In this document: positions 25,101 to 33,219 of the stretch, in pieces
Numbering within the stretch: the stretch's first letter is position 1
Layout: every line of letters begins with the position of its first letter
Assembly (NCBI RefSeq): GCF_021462225.1
Contig: NC_061798.1
Span: 22,218,820 to 22,282,819 of the forward strand
DNA length: 64,000 nucleotides
DNA from: Girardinichthys multiradiatus
Lineage: Eukaryota > Chordata > Actinopteri > Cyprinodontiformes > Goodeidae
Direction: 5' to 3'
The notes under the pieces: model-generated
Seen by the model: only the letters and a program-made list of their open reading frames with translations
What the model was told of the DNA's origin: nothing
The model's database searches: none
Position numbers and translations under genes: made by a program

Positions 25101-27051
25101 CCTCAAGCATACAATCCAAGTTTTGGAAAATCTTCTTGGCCTCAAAAGATTGCAGCTGTTGAACAATGTGTGGGATGGTTTCTTAAGATAAAACGCAAAT
25201 GCTTTCCACACACAGTTCTGCTTTCATCTCAGACCAAAAGAGTGATATCTGCAAAGGTTGTTTTTCTTGCTCTCTTTTAAATTCTGTGTTTGCATTTCCA
25301 GGCATTAAGTAGATTCCGTGGCAGTAAACAAAATTTTAAAAAGGTTCAGAGAGGTCCGAATAAATAAATAAATAAATAAACCAAAACATTGCACGGCTTG
25401 ATGTAGTTGTAACAATCATGAGGTTTCGGTGTCTGAACTCATTCCTGAAGCGGAGAAGCGATTTCAAAGCACAGGAAACTTGAGCAAGCCAGCAGAGGGC
25501 TGCCTGCAAGACACCATTTACTTAAAAGGAAGACTCAGATGCATTGATGTTTTGTACCCATCCCCGCCCCTTCCACCCCTCCAACCTCTTGACTAACTGC
25601 GAGGCAAGAGGGCACAAATATACAGGCATGATCCTCTGAGACCCTTTGATCATGTGGCTTTCACTCTCTCCCCTCAGTCATTTCTAAAAAAAAAAAAAAA
25701 AAAAAATGCACCAATCCATCAGCCGGTTTCCTCTTGATCGACTCTGATCAGTTAATGGCAGGTTAATACTTTATTTATGAAATACATCAAAATGAAGAAT
25801 CCCCACCGGTGCTGGTCTATAAAGACACCAACCAACAACTACTTTTTTTTTTTAAGTTTAATGAAATCCAAATAATGGCTAGGGACATTTATTTTAATTC
25901 AATAACCAGGATAATCTTGTCATTTTTTTTTTTTTCATTTTTAACTGGATTCAAAGCTACCTCCTCTATCAAACAACGTGCTGGACATATTTTCTAACTG
26001 ATGTGTTACAACCATAATAAAAAAAAAAAATGTAGACATCAGACCTAAAAAAAAATATCGGCCTGATCAGCATCTCTAGAAATAACGCCCTGGCTCTTAC
26101 TCAACCTGTCTTACGAGACTGTAATGATCCTGACTACAGTATGCGACATTCAATACATCAAACAGTCCTAAAATGTGATCACATGGGTGCAAGGTGAGCA
26201 GGAATGCAAGGTTACCTGTAGGTCTTCTCCAGCACCTCAGCTGCTGTCCGGATAGTAGCAGTAGCCCTCAGGTTCTTTGCAGACAGTCCCACCACAGACC
26301 CCAACCCTTTTGCCTTCAGGTCATTGCAACTCCACTCCTCTTCCTCCATGAGGGGAGGAAGGTATCCGCACATCAGCTTGAGGCTGCCCAGCCCGGCGTG
26401 GTTCATGTAGGCGGCGTTCTCGCAGCCAGTGCGCGCGTATTCGAGGTATACATCAGAGGTCAGGAACATCTGGTACGCGTTCTCCTCCATATGGGACTGG
26501 ATCTCCGTCTGCGCCTGGTCGAACATGGCCGAGTCTATCTGCTGCTTCTTGATACTATCCCTTATGAAGGTCTTGGTGGCCGGTTTCAGCTGCTTTGCCA
26601 CCACACTGTTGTTCTCGACGTACCGCTTGAAGATAACTTTGGCAACTCGCAGCGTTTTGGTATCCTTTAAGTCCATCTGCCTGAAGCCGTTGCAGGCGAA
26701 CCAGAAGTCCAAAGTGTCAACGCAGTGCTCCCGCTCCAAGAAGGTCCTGAACAGGTGAGCACCGTCCAGGTCGCCTAGGAGGAAATGCAGAGACTTGGTC
26801 CACCGGACAAGTGGCGAGTCCGGCGACGCGCTGCCCTCCGGCTCTCCGAGTCCATCCTCGTTCCTCCGCGGCATGGAGCCGACAAGAGCAGCAGCAGCAG
26901 CGGGGAGATCTTTAACTTTGCTCTGGGCTCTCATTTTGCCTGATCTGCTCGGGTTGTAGCATGACGCCTCTCCCTCCTCCCCCGGAACCGGAGGACGAGG
27001 AGCATCTTCTCGGAAGCTACCGCTGATGTGCTCCGTGAGCGCCCTGCTCAT
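10315..27051 (-). CDS. axin2: axin2 (conductin), whole coding region, 10 coding exons
   Basis: Axin2 is the Wnt-inducible cytoplasmic scaffold that brings beta-catenin together with APC, GSK3 and CK1 for phosphorylation and degradation. The spliced frame is 2367 nt (788 residues plus TAA), slightly shorter than human AXIN2 (843). Domains: tankyrase-binding motif near residues 13-27 ([10 protein letters not shown]), RGS/APC-binding about 86-209, GSK3-binding segment 361-407, beta-catenin-binding helix about 436-454 ([20 protein letters not shown]), His-rich linker about 504-514, and DIX polymerisation domain about 707-788. Exons from 5' to 3': 27051-26216, 21960-21820, 18749-18647, 17110-16970, 15825-15404, 15311-15162, 15082-14852, 14748-14659, 14140-14015, 10441-10315. 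The frame is continuous across all junctions. AXIN1 is the alternative, but the linker and C-terminal wording fit AXIN2 better. Six TCF motifs upstream fit its role as a Wnt feedback target. Confidence 0.96.
10442..14014 (-). other. axin2: axin2 intron 9
   Basis: This 3573-bp intron splits the DIX domain. No coding exon, transposon end or RNA gene was recognised inside. It contains a T-run near 13850-13863. Its open frames are short and featureless. Confidence 0.7.
14015..14140 (-). CDS. axin2: axin2 coding exon 9 (DIX domain, first half)
   Basis: This exon encodes residues 705-746 plus two bases (126 nt). [20 protein letters not shown] and [16 protein letters not shown] form the first half of the DIX domain, which polymerises head-to-tail and binds Dishevelled. 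The acceptor is CAAATTTCAG; the donor is GTGAAT after CTACAG. Confidence 0.96.
14659..14748 (-). CDS. axin2: axin2 coding exon 8
   Basis: This exon encodes residues 675-704 plus two bases (90 nt, phase 2 both sides). The peptide [20 protein letters not shown] matches the weakly conserved QQRDRNHS region before the DIX domain. The acceptor is CTTTAACAG; the donor is GTATGT after GAAGA. It is the least conserved exon, so its call depends mostly on frame and splice sites. Confidence 0.88.
14852..15082 (-). CDS. axin2: axin2 coding exon 7
   Basis: This exon encodes residues 598-674 plus two bases (231 nt). It contains [20 protein letters not shown] and [15 protein letters not shown], almost identical to mammalian AXIN2 apart from a shortened first half. 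The acceptor is TTTCAACAG; the donor is GTACTT after CAAAG. This proline-rich part belongs to the linker before the DIX domain. Confidence 0.95.
15083..15161 (-). other. axin2: GC-AG intron of axin2 (79 bp)
   Basis: This short intron starts GCAAGT and ends TTTCAACAG. Its removal joins CCA CAC AG to C ACT CAA in the correct frame and recreates the PHS junction seen in mammalian AXIN2. GC donors occur in roughly one percent of vertebrate introns and normally need a strong flanking consensus, which is present here. Confidence 0.88.
15162..15311 (-). CDS. axin2: axin2 coding exon 6, followed by a GC donor
   Basis: This exon encodes residues 548-597 plus two bases (150 nt). It contains STLSKRP.KG and [16 protein letters not shown], the conserved DRSQDVWQWMLESERQ segment of AXIN2. 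The acceptor is GCCTCTCCAG. The donor reads CACAG/GCAAGT, a non-canonical GC donor with otherwise optimal consensus. The nearest GT, four bases on, would shift the frame into an early stop in the next exon, so the GC site is the credible one. Confidence 0.9.
15404..15825 (-). CDS. axin2: axin2 coding exon 5 (beta-catenin binding, His-rich linker)
   Basis: This exon encodes residues 408-547 plus two bases (422 nt). [20 protein letters not shown] (435-454) is the helix that docks on the beta-catenin armadillo groove. It is followed by the SP/RS-rich stretch and the His-rich motif [12 protein letters not shown] (503-514), then [18 protein letters not shown]. The acceptor used is TTTGCAG (AG at 15827-15826); one GAG later is also possible and would remove one Glu. 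The donor GTGAGT follows ACACCTGC. Confidence 0.93.
16361..16952 (+). mobile_element. Tc1 relic inside axin2 intron 4
   Basis: The left end reads CAGTGCCTGGAAGAAATATT and the right end GAATACTTTTG...ACTG before TA (16953-16954); these are the ends of the common fish Tc1 family. The inside keeps broken pieces of the transposase, including AACGTGAAACATGGTGGTGG (KHGGG) and TGGCCCAATCAAAGTCCAGA (WPNQSPD). It is internally deleted to about 590 bp and points opposite to axin2. It ends 15 bp from the exon 4 splice donor. Confidence 0.8.
16970..17110 (-). CDS. axin2: axin2 coding exon 4 (GSK3-binding segment)
   Basis: This exon encodes residues 361-407 (141 nt, phase 0 at both ends). The acceptor is TTACCCTGCAG; the donor is GTTAGC after CAGGAG. 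It carries [14 protein letters not shown] and the amphipathic helix [19 protein letters not shown] followed by [10 protein letters not shown], the helix by which axins hold GSK3. A Tc1 relic ends only 15 bp into the following intron. Confidence 0.95.
17111..18646 (-). other. axin2: axin2 intron 3
   Basis: 1536 bp. No extra exon or mobile element was recognised. The open frames at 17295-17510 and 17521-17781 (minus) have no domain and no conserved axin wording. Confidence 0.6.
18647..18749 (-). CDS. axin2: axin2 coding exon 3
   Basis: This exon encodes residues 326-360 (103 nt) and restores phase 0. The acceptor is TTTGTTGCAG; the donor is GTAAGT after CACTTTCCT. The peptide begins V(D)[18 protein letters not shown], a signature shared by vertebrate axins. 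It links the RGS domain to the GSK3-binding segment. Confidence 0.94.
18838..18883. repeat. Perfect hairpin in axin2 intron 2
   Basis: Two 17-base arms (18838-18854 and 18867-18883) are perfect reverse complements around a 12-base spacer. The spacer contains ATCAAAG (18857-18863), a TCF/LEF-type motif. The hairpin lies 89 bp upstream of exon 3 on the transcribed strand. Confidence 0.85.
19060..19107. repeat. (AT)n microsatellite in axin2 intron 2
   Basis: An AT dinucleotide tract interrupted once by AAATAA. No other function is visible. Confidence 0.9.
21820..21960 (-). CDS. axin2: axin2 coding exon 2
   Basis: This exon encodes residues 279-325 (141 nt, phase 2 at both ends). The acceptor is CATCTCCCATAG, and the donor GTAAGT follows GCAGTGT. 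The translated piece includes [20 protein letters not shown] and [12 protein letters not shown], nearly identical to the segment just after the RGS domain in vertebrate AXIN2. This serine-rich stretch is part of the linker to the GSK3-binding region. Confidence 0.95.
21961..26215 (-). other. axin2: axin2 intron 1 of the coding region
   Basis: This 4255-bp intron separates the RGS exon from the rest. It holds a C-run (about 23633-23645), a repeat-like block at 24345-24960, a TAAA-type microsatellite (25360-25380), a 21-base A-run (25686-25706) and one CTTTGAT (TCF-type) motif near 25644. No coding exon was recognised. Confidence 0.65.
24345..24960. repeat. Possible fish interspersed repeat in axin2 intron 1
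   Basis: The start (CTAGGCATGTGCCAGCGTGA followed by a TTTTCACGGTGTGATAACC-like stretch) resembles a common fish DNA-transposon-derived repeat. I could not find matching ends, so limits and class are uncertain. Confidence 0.3.
26216..27051 (-). CDS. axin2: axin2 coding exon 1 (start codon, tankyrase motif, RGS domain)
   Basis: This exon encodes residues 1-278 plus two bases of codon 279. The start is ATG at 27051-27049, in context [28 protein letters not shown] (from residue 12) is the conserved tankyrase/N-terminal motif. [12 protein letters not shown] and ASPDSPL.RWTKSLH lead into the RGS domain (about 86-209), which binds the SAMP repeats of APC. The exon ends CTACAG followed by GTAACC. 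As in mammals, a single large exon carries the whole N-terminus and RGS domain. Only the first ten or so residues differ clearly from the mammalian protein. Confidence 0.96.
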
Positions 27052-27872
27052 GGCTCCGGTTGCCTGTGTGAGAGTGCCGCCGTGGTGCCTCCGCTCCAGC
27101 TTCCAAGCTCCCCCCCTAAAAAAAAATCCTCCTCGCTCACTCTCTAAAAGCAGCGGGGGAGCTTCTCAGCTCCTCTTCACTCTGAAACACAAAGTATTGA
27201 TCTAATCAAAGCCAGATCCTGCCTGAACTTCAAAAGATAGACATCAAGTAAACAGTCCCTTTCAAAAAAAAAAAAAAAGAATGAAATTAAAAACTGGAAG
27301 GGTTCACAGAGAAAGGGAAAAATGAAAGCCTTTTTCTCCCTGGTTTCATTTATCTATTTATAACCTAAATGAGAGATCAACTGCAGCCCACATTCTCTAC
27401 GTGGATTGATCTGCCACATCAAAAACATTTCACCAGAATAATCAACCCTCACACGGTAACTCTCTTCATAGAATCGCATACTATAGTGGCTTACACGTGT
27501 TCTCCTAACGAGTCCGTGCTACAGGCTTCAACTCCAATTAATTCCCAGTCCCAGACACGGCCACTCATTTCCACTTCCAGTCCGCGCAGACTGCTGATCT
27601 GCACCGCTAGGAACTTGGACGGAGTAAGGCAGAGATTTAAGCGTGATTATTATCAGTCGGAGCGGGTGATTACAACAGTACGGAGACGTGTCTAAACTAC
27701 CAACAACTGAGATGATCTGTAGGAAGAAGTAGAGGAGGGCAAAGATAAATCTGGGCGATTAGGATGGAGAACTTCTAAGAGATCGTAACCACAAGAAGGG
27801 ACAGGTGGAAAAATGGATGGCGAAGTAACTCACCAAACAGCATGTAAAAAAAAAGAAAATATGAACAACATA
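27052..27872 (-). other. axin2: axin2 5' UTR / leader intron zone
   Basis: Upstream of the ATG the transcribed strand reads CACTCTCACACAG/GCAACCGGAGCC, a possible 3' splice site 12 bases before the start codon, as expected if axin2 has a non-coding first exon as in mammals. The pyrimidine tract is weak, so an unspliced leader is also possible. A TCF-type ATCAAAG lies at 27205-27211. Confidence 0.4.
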
Positions 27873-27956
27873 CCATGGTAGAGCAGATCAGAATAAAAAA
27901 GTTTTTAAAAAGAGCTCTTAGTCCATTTTAAGCTCAGTCCCAAACTCTCCGAGTCG

Positions 27957-27963
27957 TTATATA
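27957..27963 (-). promoter_or_regulatory. axin2: Candidate TATA box for axin2
   Basis: On the minus strand GGACTATATAACGACT gives a good TATA-box context about 900 bp upstream of the ATG. Transcription would start near 27930, and a GTATGT splice donor is available near 27872. TATATAA near 28252-28258 is a weaker alternative because it abuts a long homopolymer. Confidence 0.35.
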
Positions 27964-28388
27964 GTCCGCAAAAAGAGAAGAAATGAGCGACGGGCGGACT
28001 TTTATCGAGGCTCCACCGCGCCACACGCACATCAAGCAAGCGCTGGTAGTTTAACGCACTCTGTCCCATTCAACAACTGACCTCAGAGTAGGCAGGCTCT
28101 TCGCCTATGTAGATCGCTGGGGGTGTCAAAAATAAGAAAGAGGGTGGAGAAGAAGGGGGATCACGCGTTTTTTTTTTTTTTTAACCCAGCCAGAAGAAAA
28201 AGCAGCACCACCACCCAACAAATATTCGTGTTTTTTTTTTTTTTTTTTTTTTTATATAAGCCACACATTCATGCATTCATGCACTCCCTCTTTCTCTCCC
28301 TAACACACACGCACACACACATAAGCTTCTTATCTATAACACCGTATTTCTCGCCCACTAACAAGAAACACAGCCCGCATTTCTCAAC

Positions 28389-28416
28389 TTCAAAGCTGAG
28401 CAGCAGCACATCAAAG
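28389..28416. promoter_or_regulatory. axin2: Pair of TCF/LEF motifs upstream of axin2
   Basis: TTCAAAG (28389-28395) and ATCAAAG (28410-28416) lie 21 bp apart. Both fit the WWCAAAG core bound by TCF/LEF. Further copies are at 27205-27211, 28751-28757 (TTCAAAG), 28998-29004 (ATCAAAG) and 29142-29148 (CTTTGTT). Axin2 is a known direct Wnt target, so this pair is a good candidate response element. Confidence 0.55.
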
Positions 28417-28581
28417 CGGCCGAGAGAGGGGGCCTGTGGAACAGCTTCCCCATACAACTCACCATCCATGTTACCGCTCTGATTAGAAAACGTAAAAGTG
28501 AAGTAAGTATGGTCCCGAACAAGCAGTCTTGGCTTCGCTCCCTTTTCGTACCCTTCGCATTGGAGAAGTTTAATTCAGTCG

Positions 28582-28615
28582 TAAATAAAACCAAAGAGTA
28601 AATAAAACCAAAGAG
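28582..28615. repeat. 17-bp perfect tandem duplication
   Basis: The unit TAAATAAAACCAAAGAG occurs twice head to tail (28582-28598 and 28599-28615) in the presumed axin2 upstream region. Confidence 0.95.
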
Positions 28616-28620
28616 TAAGT

Positions 28621-29930
28621 TTGTCCCCCCCCCCCCTCTCTCTATCTGTCTTTTTGTCTCCGCAGGTAGGTGTTTCAAGAAGTCGTGGCAGGCGGTTGAA
28701 ATCCTCCCGGCTGTTTCTACACCAACTGGGCTAAAGGTTTAAGAGCGGACTTCAAAGTGAAGAACCGCTGACCTGGTCCCGAAAGAGACATACAAAATGC
28801 TGCATTCCGTCTTCACAATTATAAGCGAACTAAAGCAAAAACATAACCACCGGGGTACGAAATAATAACACTCAGGGCTTGATTAATACATTAAATAGGT
28901 TTCCATACACATTCCTATCATTAAACATTATAACGACACGTCTACGAGGGTTTACTAAACTTTTACACACAGGGAAGGACTAGTCTGCCAGGACCTTATC
29001 AAAGAAAGCAATCTCCAGCCAACTCCCTGAGGCTTTGGAGCGTCAGAAGTAAGTGATCCAACGCGCCGGTACTATTATTCTCACTGTTCCTCTGTTACAA
29101 CACAAACTCTCAACAGCGACACAAAGCAAACAAAAGCAACACTTTGTTGACTGTGACCTCCTTAAGTGACAAGAGAAGAGTTAGCACTCGCCGTGGTATT
29201 CTATTTTACAATAGCCTGCTTTTTGCAGCGCTTGTATGACCATAACCTGCCTAATTAAGACTTTTCCGAGATACAGTTCTATTGGACAGTGGCGGTTTTT
29301 GCAAGAATGGTACACCTGGGCAAGAGCCCCTCCTTTCTGGATCACTATGAGCTCAGAGGTCCATTCAGAACAACTGTGAACTAAAAAAGTTAGACACACA
29401 GGTCGTTCTGTAAACATTGTAAATTACTTTTGACTAACTTTCACTCGTTTTCAAACTTGTCTCACTCTAAGGTCGTCCTAATGCTATAAAAGTCTGTATA
29501 AAAATCTGTTCTTGTTTTTCAAAATAGAAAATATGAATTTCATAAATCATACCCTGGTCAGAGTAGAATTACCCAGCTCAAATTTGAACAAGAGCTTATT
29601 AAATGCAGTCCAGATTCCATTAAAAACTGTAAAATAGCCTTTGAATTTATCACCTTAAATCAGATACCTACTTTTGCCTCATTAGCCAACCACTTGTATA
29701 CAACCATATTTCCAGATATATGACACCACCATATTACAGTGCTATGGGAAAAAAAATGTCCAAGTGATTGCAGAGCCCCCGAGCTTTTGGTCTCCTGGCC
29801 AGTGTGGCCATATAAAGGCCAGCAGCTGGTACTGGATTACATTAAAGGGCCTTTGTGAACATTATAATTTTCGAAACACCATTATTGTCTCCCTTTTCAC
29901 AGGACGTGTTGTCAAACATGCAAGTTGTTA
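28621..29930. other. axin2 upstream region, no gene recognised
   Basis: Non-coding sequence with three TCF-type motifs (28751, 28998, 29142). No exon, RNA gene or element ends were seen before the transposon stack that begins at 29931. Confidence 0.5.
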
Positions 29931-30653
29931 ACCGATCAGGCACAACATTAGGAGCACTGGGTGGTGCAATGAATAAAGCTGAATATTTCTTTGTCCTTCC
30001 ATCTGTTAGTGAGTTGCATATACAGTAGTGGGCAGCTAGTGAACATTTTGTCCTAAATGTTGGGGTACTTAAAGTAGAGGGTGACACGGGAGTGTATTTT
30101 CTCTCCTGTCCCATCCCGCTCCCACAGAAAAATGTCTCGTCCCATGCCAATCCCAGGCCAGCATAAAAAAAAAATCCTGTCCCATCCCACTCCTGTGCCA
30201 CTCCCATTTTTGTTTTCTTCATTTAGTCTTATGGCAATTTCTTTGAAGGACCAGTTACGTCCCTGTTTTTAGTTGTAGTAAAGGCCAGTTAAAGTAAAAA
30301 GAATAATAATGAAGAAATAATAAAATATCAAACAAGAAAACAGACCATGCCTATCTTAGTTGAATAAACAAAATGTACATAGTTGTATTTTACTCATTTA
30401 TTAAGTGATTGTTTCCTTTGAACAATGACATTACTTTTATGTTTCAAGTTGCTGAAACGAAAGAAAAATGCACCTAGCAAGAGAACCGTACTTGTTGAAC
30501 AAAAGGGCAAAAAGGCATTACCTTCATAATTTAAATTTAGAAACTGTACCTGAATGGTTCACAGCCCTGGTCCTCAGGGACCCCTTCCCTGCAGGTTTTA
30601 GATGTGTGTCTGCTCCAGAACACCTGATACAAATTCTGACATGACCTCCTATA

Positions 30654-32255
30654 CAGGTCCTTCTCAAAATATTAGCATATTGTGATAAAGTTCATTATTT
30701 TCCATAATGTCATGATGAAAATTTAACATTCATATATTTTAGATTCATTGCACACTAACTGAAATATTTCAGGTCTTTTATTGTCTTAATATGGATGATT
30801 TTGGCATACAGCTCATGAAAACCCAAAAATCCTATCTCACAAAATTAGCATATTTCATCCGACCAATAAAAGAAAAGTGTTTTTAATACAAAAATCGTCA
30901 ACCTTCAAATAATCATGTACAGTTATGCACTCAATACTTGGTCGGGAATCCTTTTGCAGAAATGACTGCTTCAATGCGGCGTGGCATGGAGGCAATCAGC
31001 CTGTGGCACTGCTGAGGTCTTATGGAGGCCCAGGATGCTTTGATAGCGGCCTTTAGCTCATCCAGAGTGTTGGGTCTTGAGTCTCTTAACGTTCTCTTCA
31101 CAATATCCCACAGATTCTCTATGGGGTTCAGGTCAGGAGAGTTGGCAGGCCAATTGAGCACAGTGATACCATGGTCAGTAAACCATTTACCAGTGGTTTT
31201 GGCACTGTGAGCAGGTGCCAGGTCGTGCTGAAAAATGAAATCTTCATCTCCATAAAGCTTTTCAGCAGATGGAAGCATGAAGTGCTCCAGAATCTCCTGA
31301 TAGCTAGCTGCATTGACCCTGCCCTTGATAAAACACAGTGGACCAACACCAGCAGCTGACATGGCACCCCAGACCATCACTGACTGTGGGTACTTGACAC
31401 TGGACTTCTGGCATTTCCTTCTCCCCAGTCTTCCTCCAGACTCTGGCACCTTGATTTCCGAATGACATGCAGAATTTGCTTTCATCCGAAAAAAGTACTT
31501 TGGACCACTGAGCAACAGTCCAGTGCTGCTTCTCTGTAGCCCAGGTCAGGCGCTTCTGCCGCTGTTTCTGGTTCAAAAGTGGCTTGACCTGGGGAATGCG
31601 GCACCTGTAGCCCATTTCCCGCACACGCCTGTGCACGGTGGCTCTGGATGTTTCTACTCCAGACTCAGTCCACTGCTTCCGCAGGTCCCCCAAGGTCTGG
31701 AATCGGCCCTTCTCCACAATCTTCCTCAGGGTCCGGTCACCTCTTCTCGTTGTGCAGCGTTTTCTGCCACACTTTTTCCTTCCCACAGACTTCCCACTGA
31801 GGTGCCTTGATACAACACTCTGGGAACCGCCTATTCGTTCAGAAATTTCTTTCTGTGTCTTACCCTCTTGCTTGAGGGTGTCAATAGTGGCCTTCTGGAC
31901 AGCAGTCAGGTCGGCAGTCTTACCCATGATTGGGGTTTTGAGTGATGAACCAGGCTGGGAGTTTTAAAGGCCTCAGGAATCTTTTGCAGGTGTTTAGAGT
32001 TAACTCGTTGATTCAGATGATTAGGTTCATAGCTCGTTTAGAGACCCTTTTAATGATATGCTAATTTTGTGAGATAGGAATTTTGGGTTTTCATGAGCTG
32101 TATGCCAAAATCATCTGTATTAAGACAATAAAAGACCTGAAATATTTCAGTTAGTGTGCAATGAATCTAAAATATATGAATGTTAAATTTTCATCATGAC
32201 ATTATGGAAAATAATGAACTTTATCACAATATGCTAATATTTTGAGAAGGACCTG
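30654..32255 (-). mobile_element. Tc1-type transposon with 200-bp inverted repeats, copy 1
   Basis: The element has long, nearly identical 200-bp terminal inverted repeats (30654-30853 and 32056-32255) starting CAGGTCCTTCTCAAAATATT. It has a TA flank at left (30652-30653); the right flank reads CA, so that TA has mutated. The long repeats place it with the IR/DR-type Tc1 elements (Sleeping Beauty-like layout). It is about 99 percent identical, by eye, to the copy at 37884-39492. Its transposase is disabled by an 8-bp deletion. Confidence 0.93.
30931..31927 (-). pseudogene. Tc1 transposase copy 1, frameshifted
   Basis: The DDE transposase starts MGKTADLTAVQKATIDTL and ends FPTKY. It has paired helix-turn-helix DNA-binding segments (about residues 1-120) and a catalytic domain with FSDESKF (first Asp), HDLAPAHSA (second Asp) and SPDLNPIENLW (Glu); the spacing is 34 residues, so DD34E. 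Near 31410-31417 eight bases are missing relative to copy 2, between two short direct copies of TGGCATTT, which throws the frame after residue 172. The two halves therefore sit in overlapping frames (31304-31927 and 30931-31515). Confidence 0.92.
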
Positions 32256-32645
32256 CACAGGCATCAAGAATGGAGGGTCAAACTGGACAAAATTAATACA
32301 ATAAAATCATAATTAAATAAATAAATGTTGTGAATGTCCCATAAGTGAAATAAATGTAACACAAAAGAAATGTAACCTTAAATGTGCCATTAAATTAAAG
32401 GTACCATTTATTTATTTAATACATCATTAGAAACAATAAATGTACCATTATATCATGAAATGGACTATTATGCAATTAAATGTGCCACTGAATTATTAAG
32501 TATAATTTTAAAGACAACATGACGTAATTAGTGGTACACGTCATATTTAATGATGTATTAAATAAATTGTACATTTAATGGTACATAAATTTTTTTTCTA
32601 ATTCACAACATATTTATTTAATATCTGCCCTTGATGAAGCCTTCC

Positions 32646-33219
32646 ACGGAGCCCGCGCGGGATCATGGGGGAATTTTTTTTCTTTTGCGTCCCTACGCAA
32701 TAGTCTTTGCGTTCCCACGCAATAGTCTTTGCGTTAACTCGCAATACTTTGTGGGAGACCCGTTTTTGAGATTTATTGAGTTTTATTTTGAAATCTGCCT
32801 TAAATAAAATGATCTTCAATCAGACTTAAAGACAGTTATTATCCACATGCTGTCAAACTACTGAACTCTGGAAAATAATACTGCATGAAACCACATCTGT
32901 GAAACTTTATTTGCTTATTACTGTTGCATGATGTGTACTATTTTTGCATGCCACTTTTGTTTTTATCGTGATTTGAACGGTTCTTCTTATCCTAAGCAAT
33001 TAATCGTATTGTTGACTACGTGTTAACCTGCATATGACAAATAAACCATACCGATGCCATATCAGTGCTGTTTGTTTTGTGAGCAGTTTGTCATCTGTGC
33101 TGCTGTTCCAAAATGCACATCTTTCTCAAGGTGATTAATAACTTTTGCGAACGAACGCAAAAGTATTGCTTGGGGACGCAAAAGAAACAAAATCCCCCAT
33201 GTCCCCTCACGGGCTCCGT
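32646..33219. mobile_element. Small inverted-repeat element inside the hAT copy
   Basis: The two ends start ACGGAGCCCG and stay inverted-complementary for about 45 bases (to TTCTTTTGCGTCC). Inside the left end the motif ACGCAATAGTCTTTGCGT recurs twice in partly overlapping form, with related GCGTTAACTCGCAATA, and the right end has GCGAACGAACGCAAAAGTATTGC, so short palindromic subterminal motifs mark both ends. No frame codes for a transposase. The superfamily is unknown and target duplications are not clear. Confidence 0.65.

Noticed and set aside
26194..26670. 158-codon plus-strand frame
   Set aside because: Antisense shadow of the axin2 RGS exon.
28252..28258. TATATAA as the axin2 TATA box
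   Set aside because: It directly abuts a long homopolymer tract; the site at 27957-27963 has a better context, though neither is proven.
28123..28482. 119-codon plus-strand frame near the axin2 upstream region
   Set aside because: Its content is homopolymer T (Phe) and CA repeats; no domain or plausible gene structure.
31523..31967. Plus-strand frames opposite the Tc1 transposase
   Set aside because: The same antisense frames recur at 38761-39178 because both are shadows of the two transposase copies.
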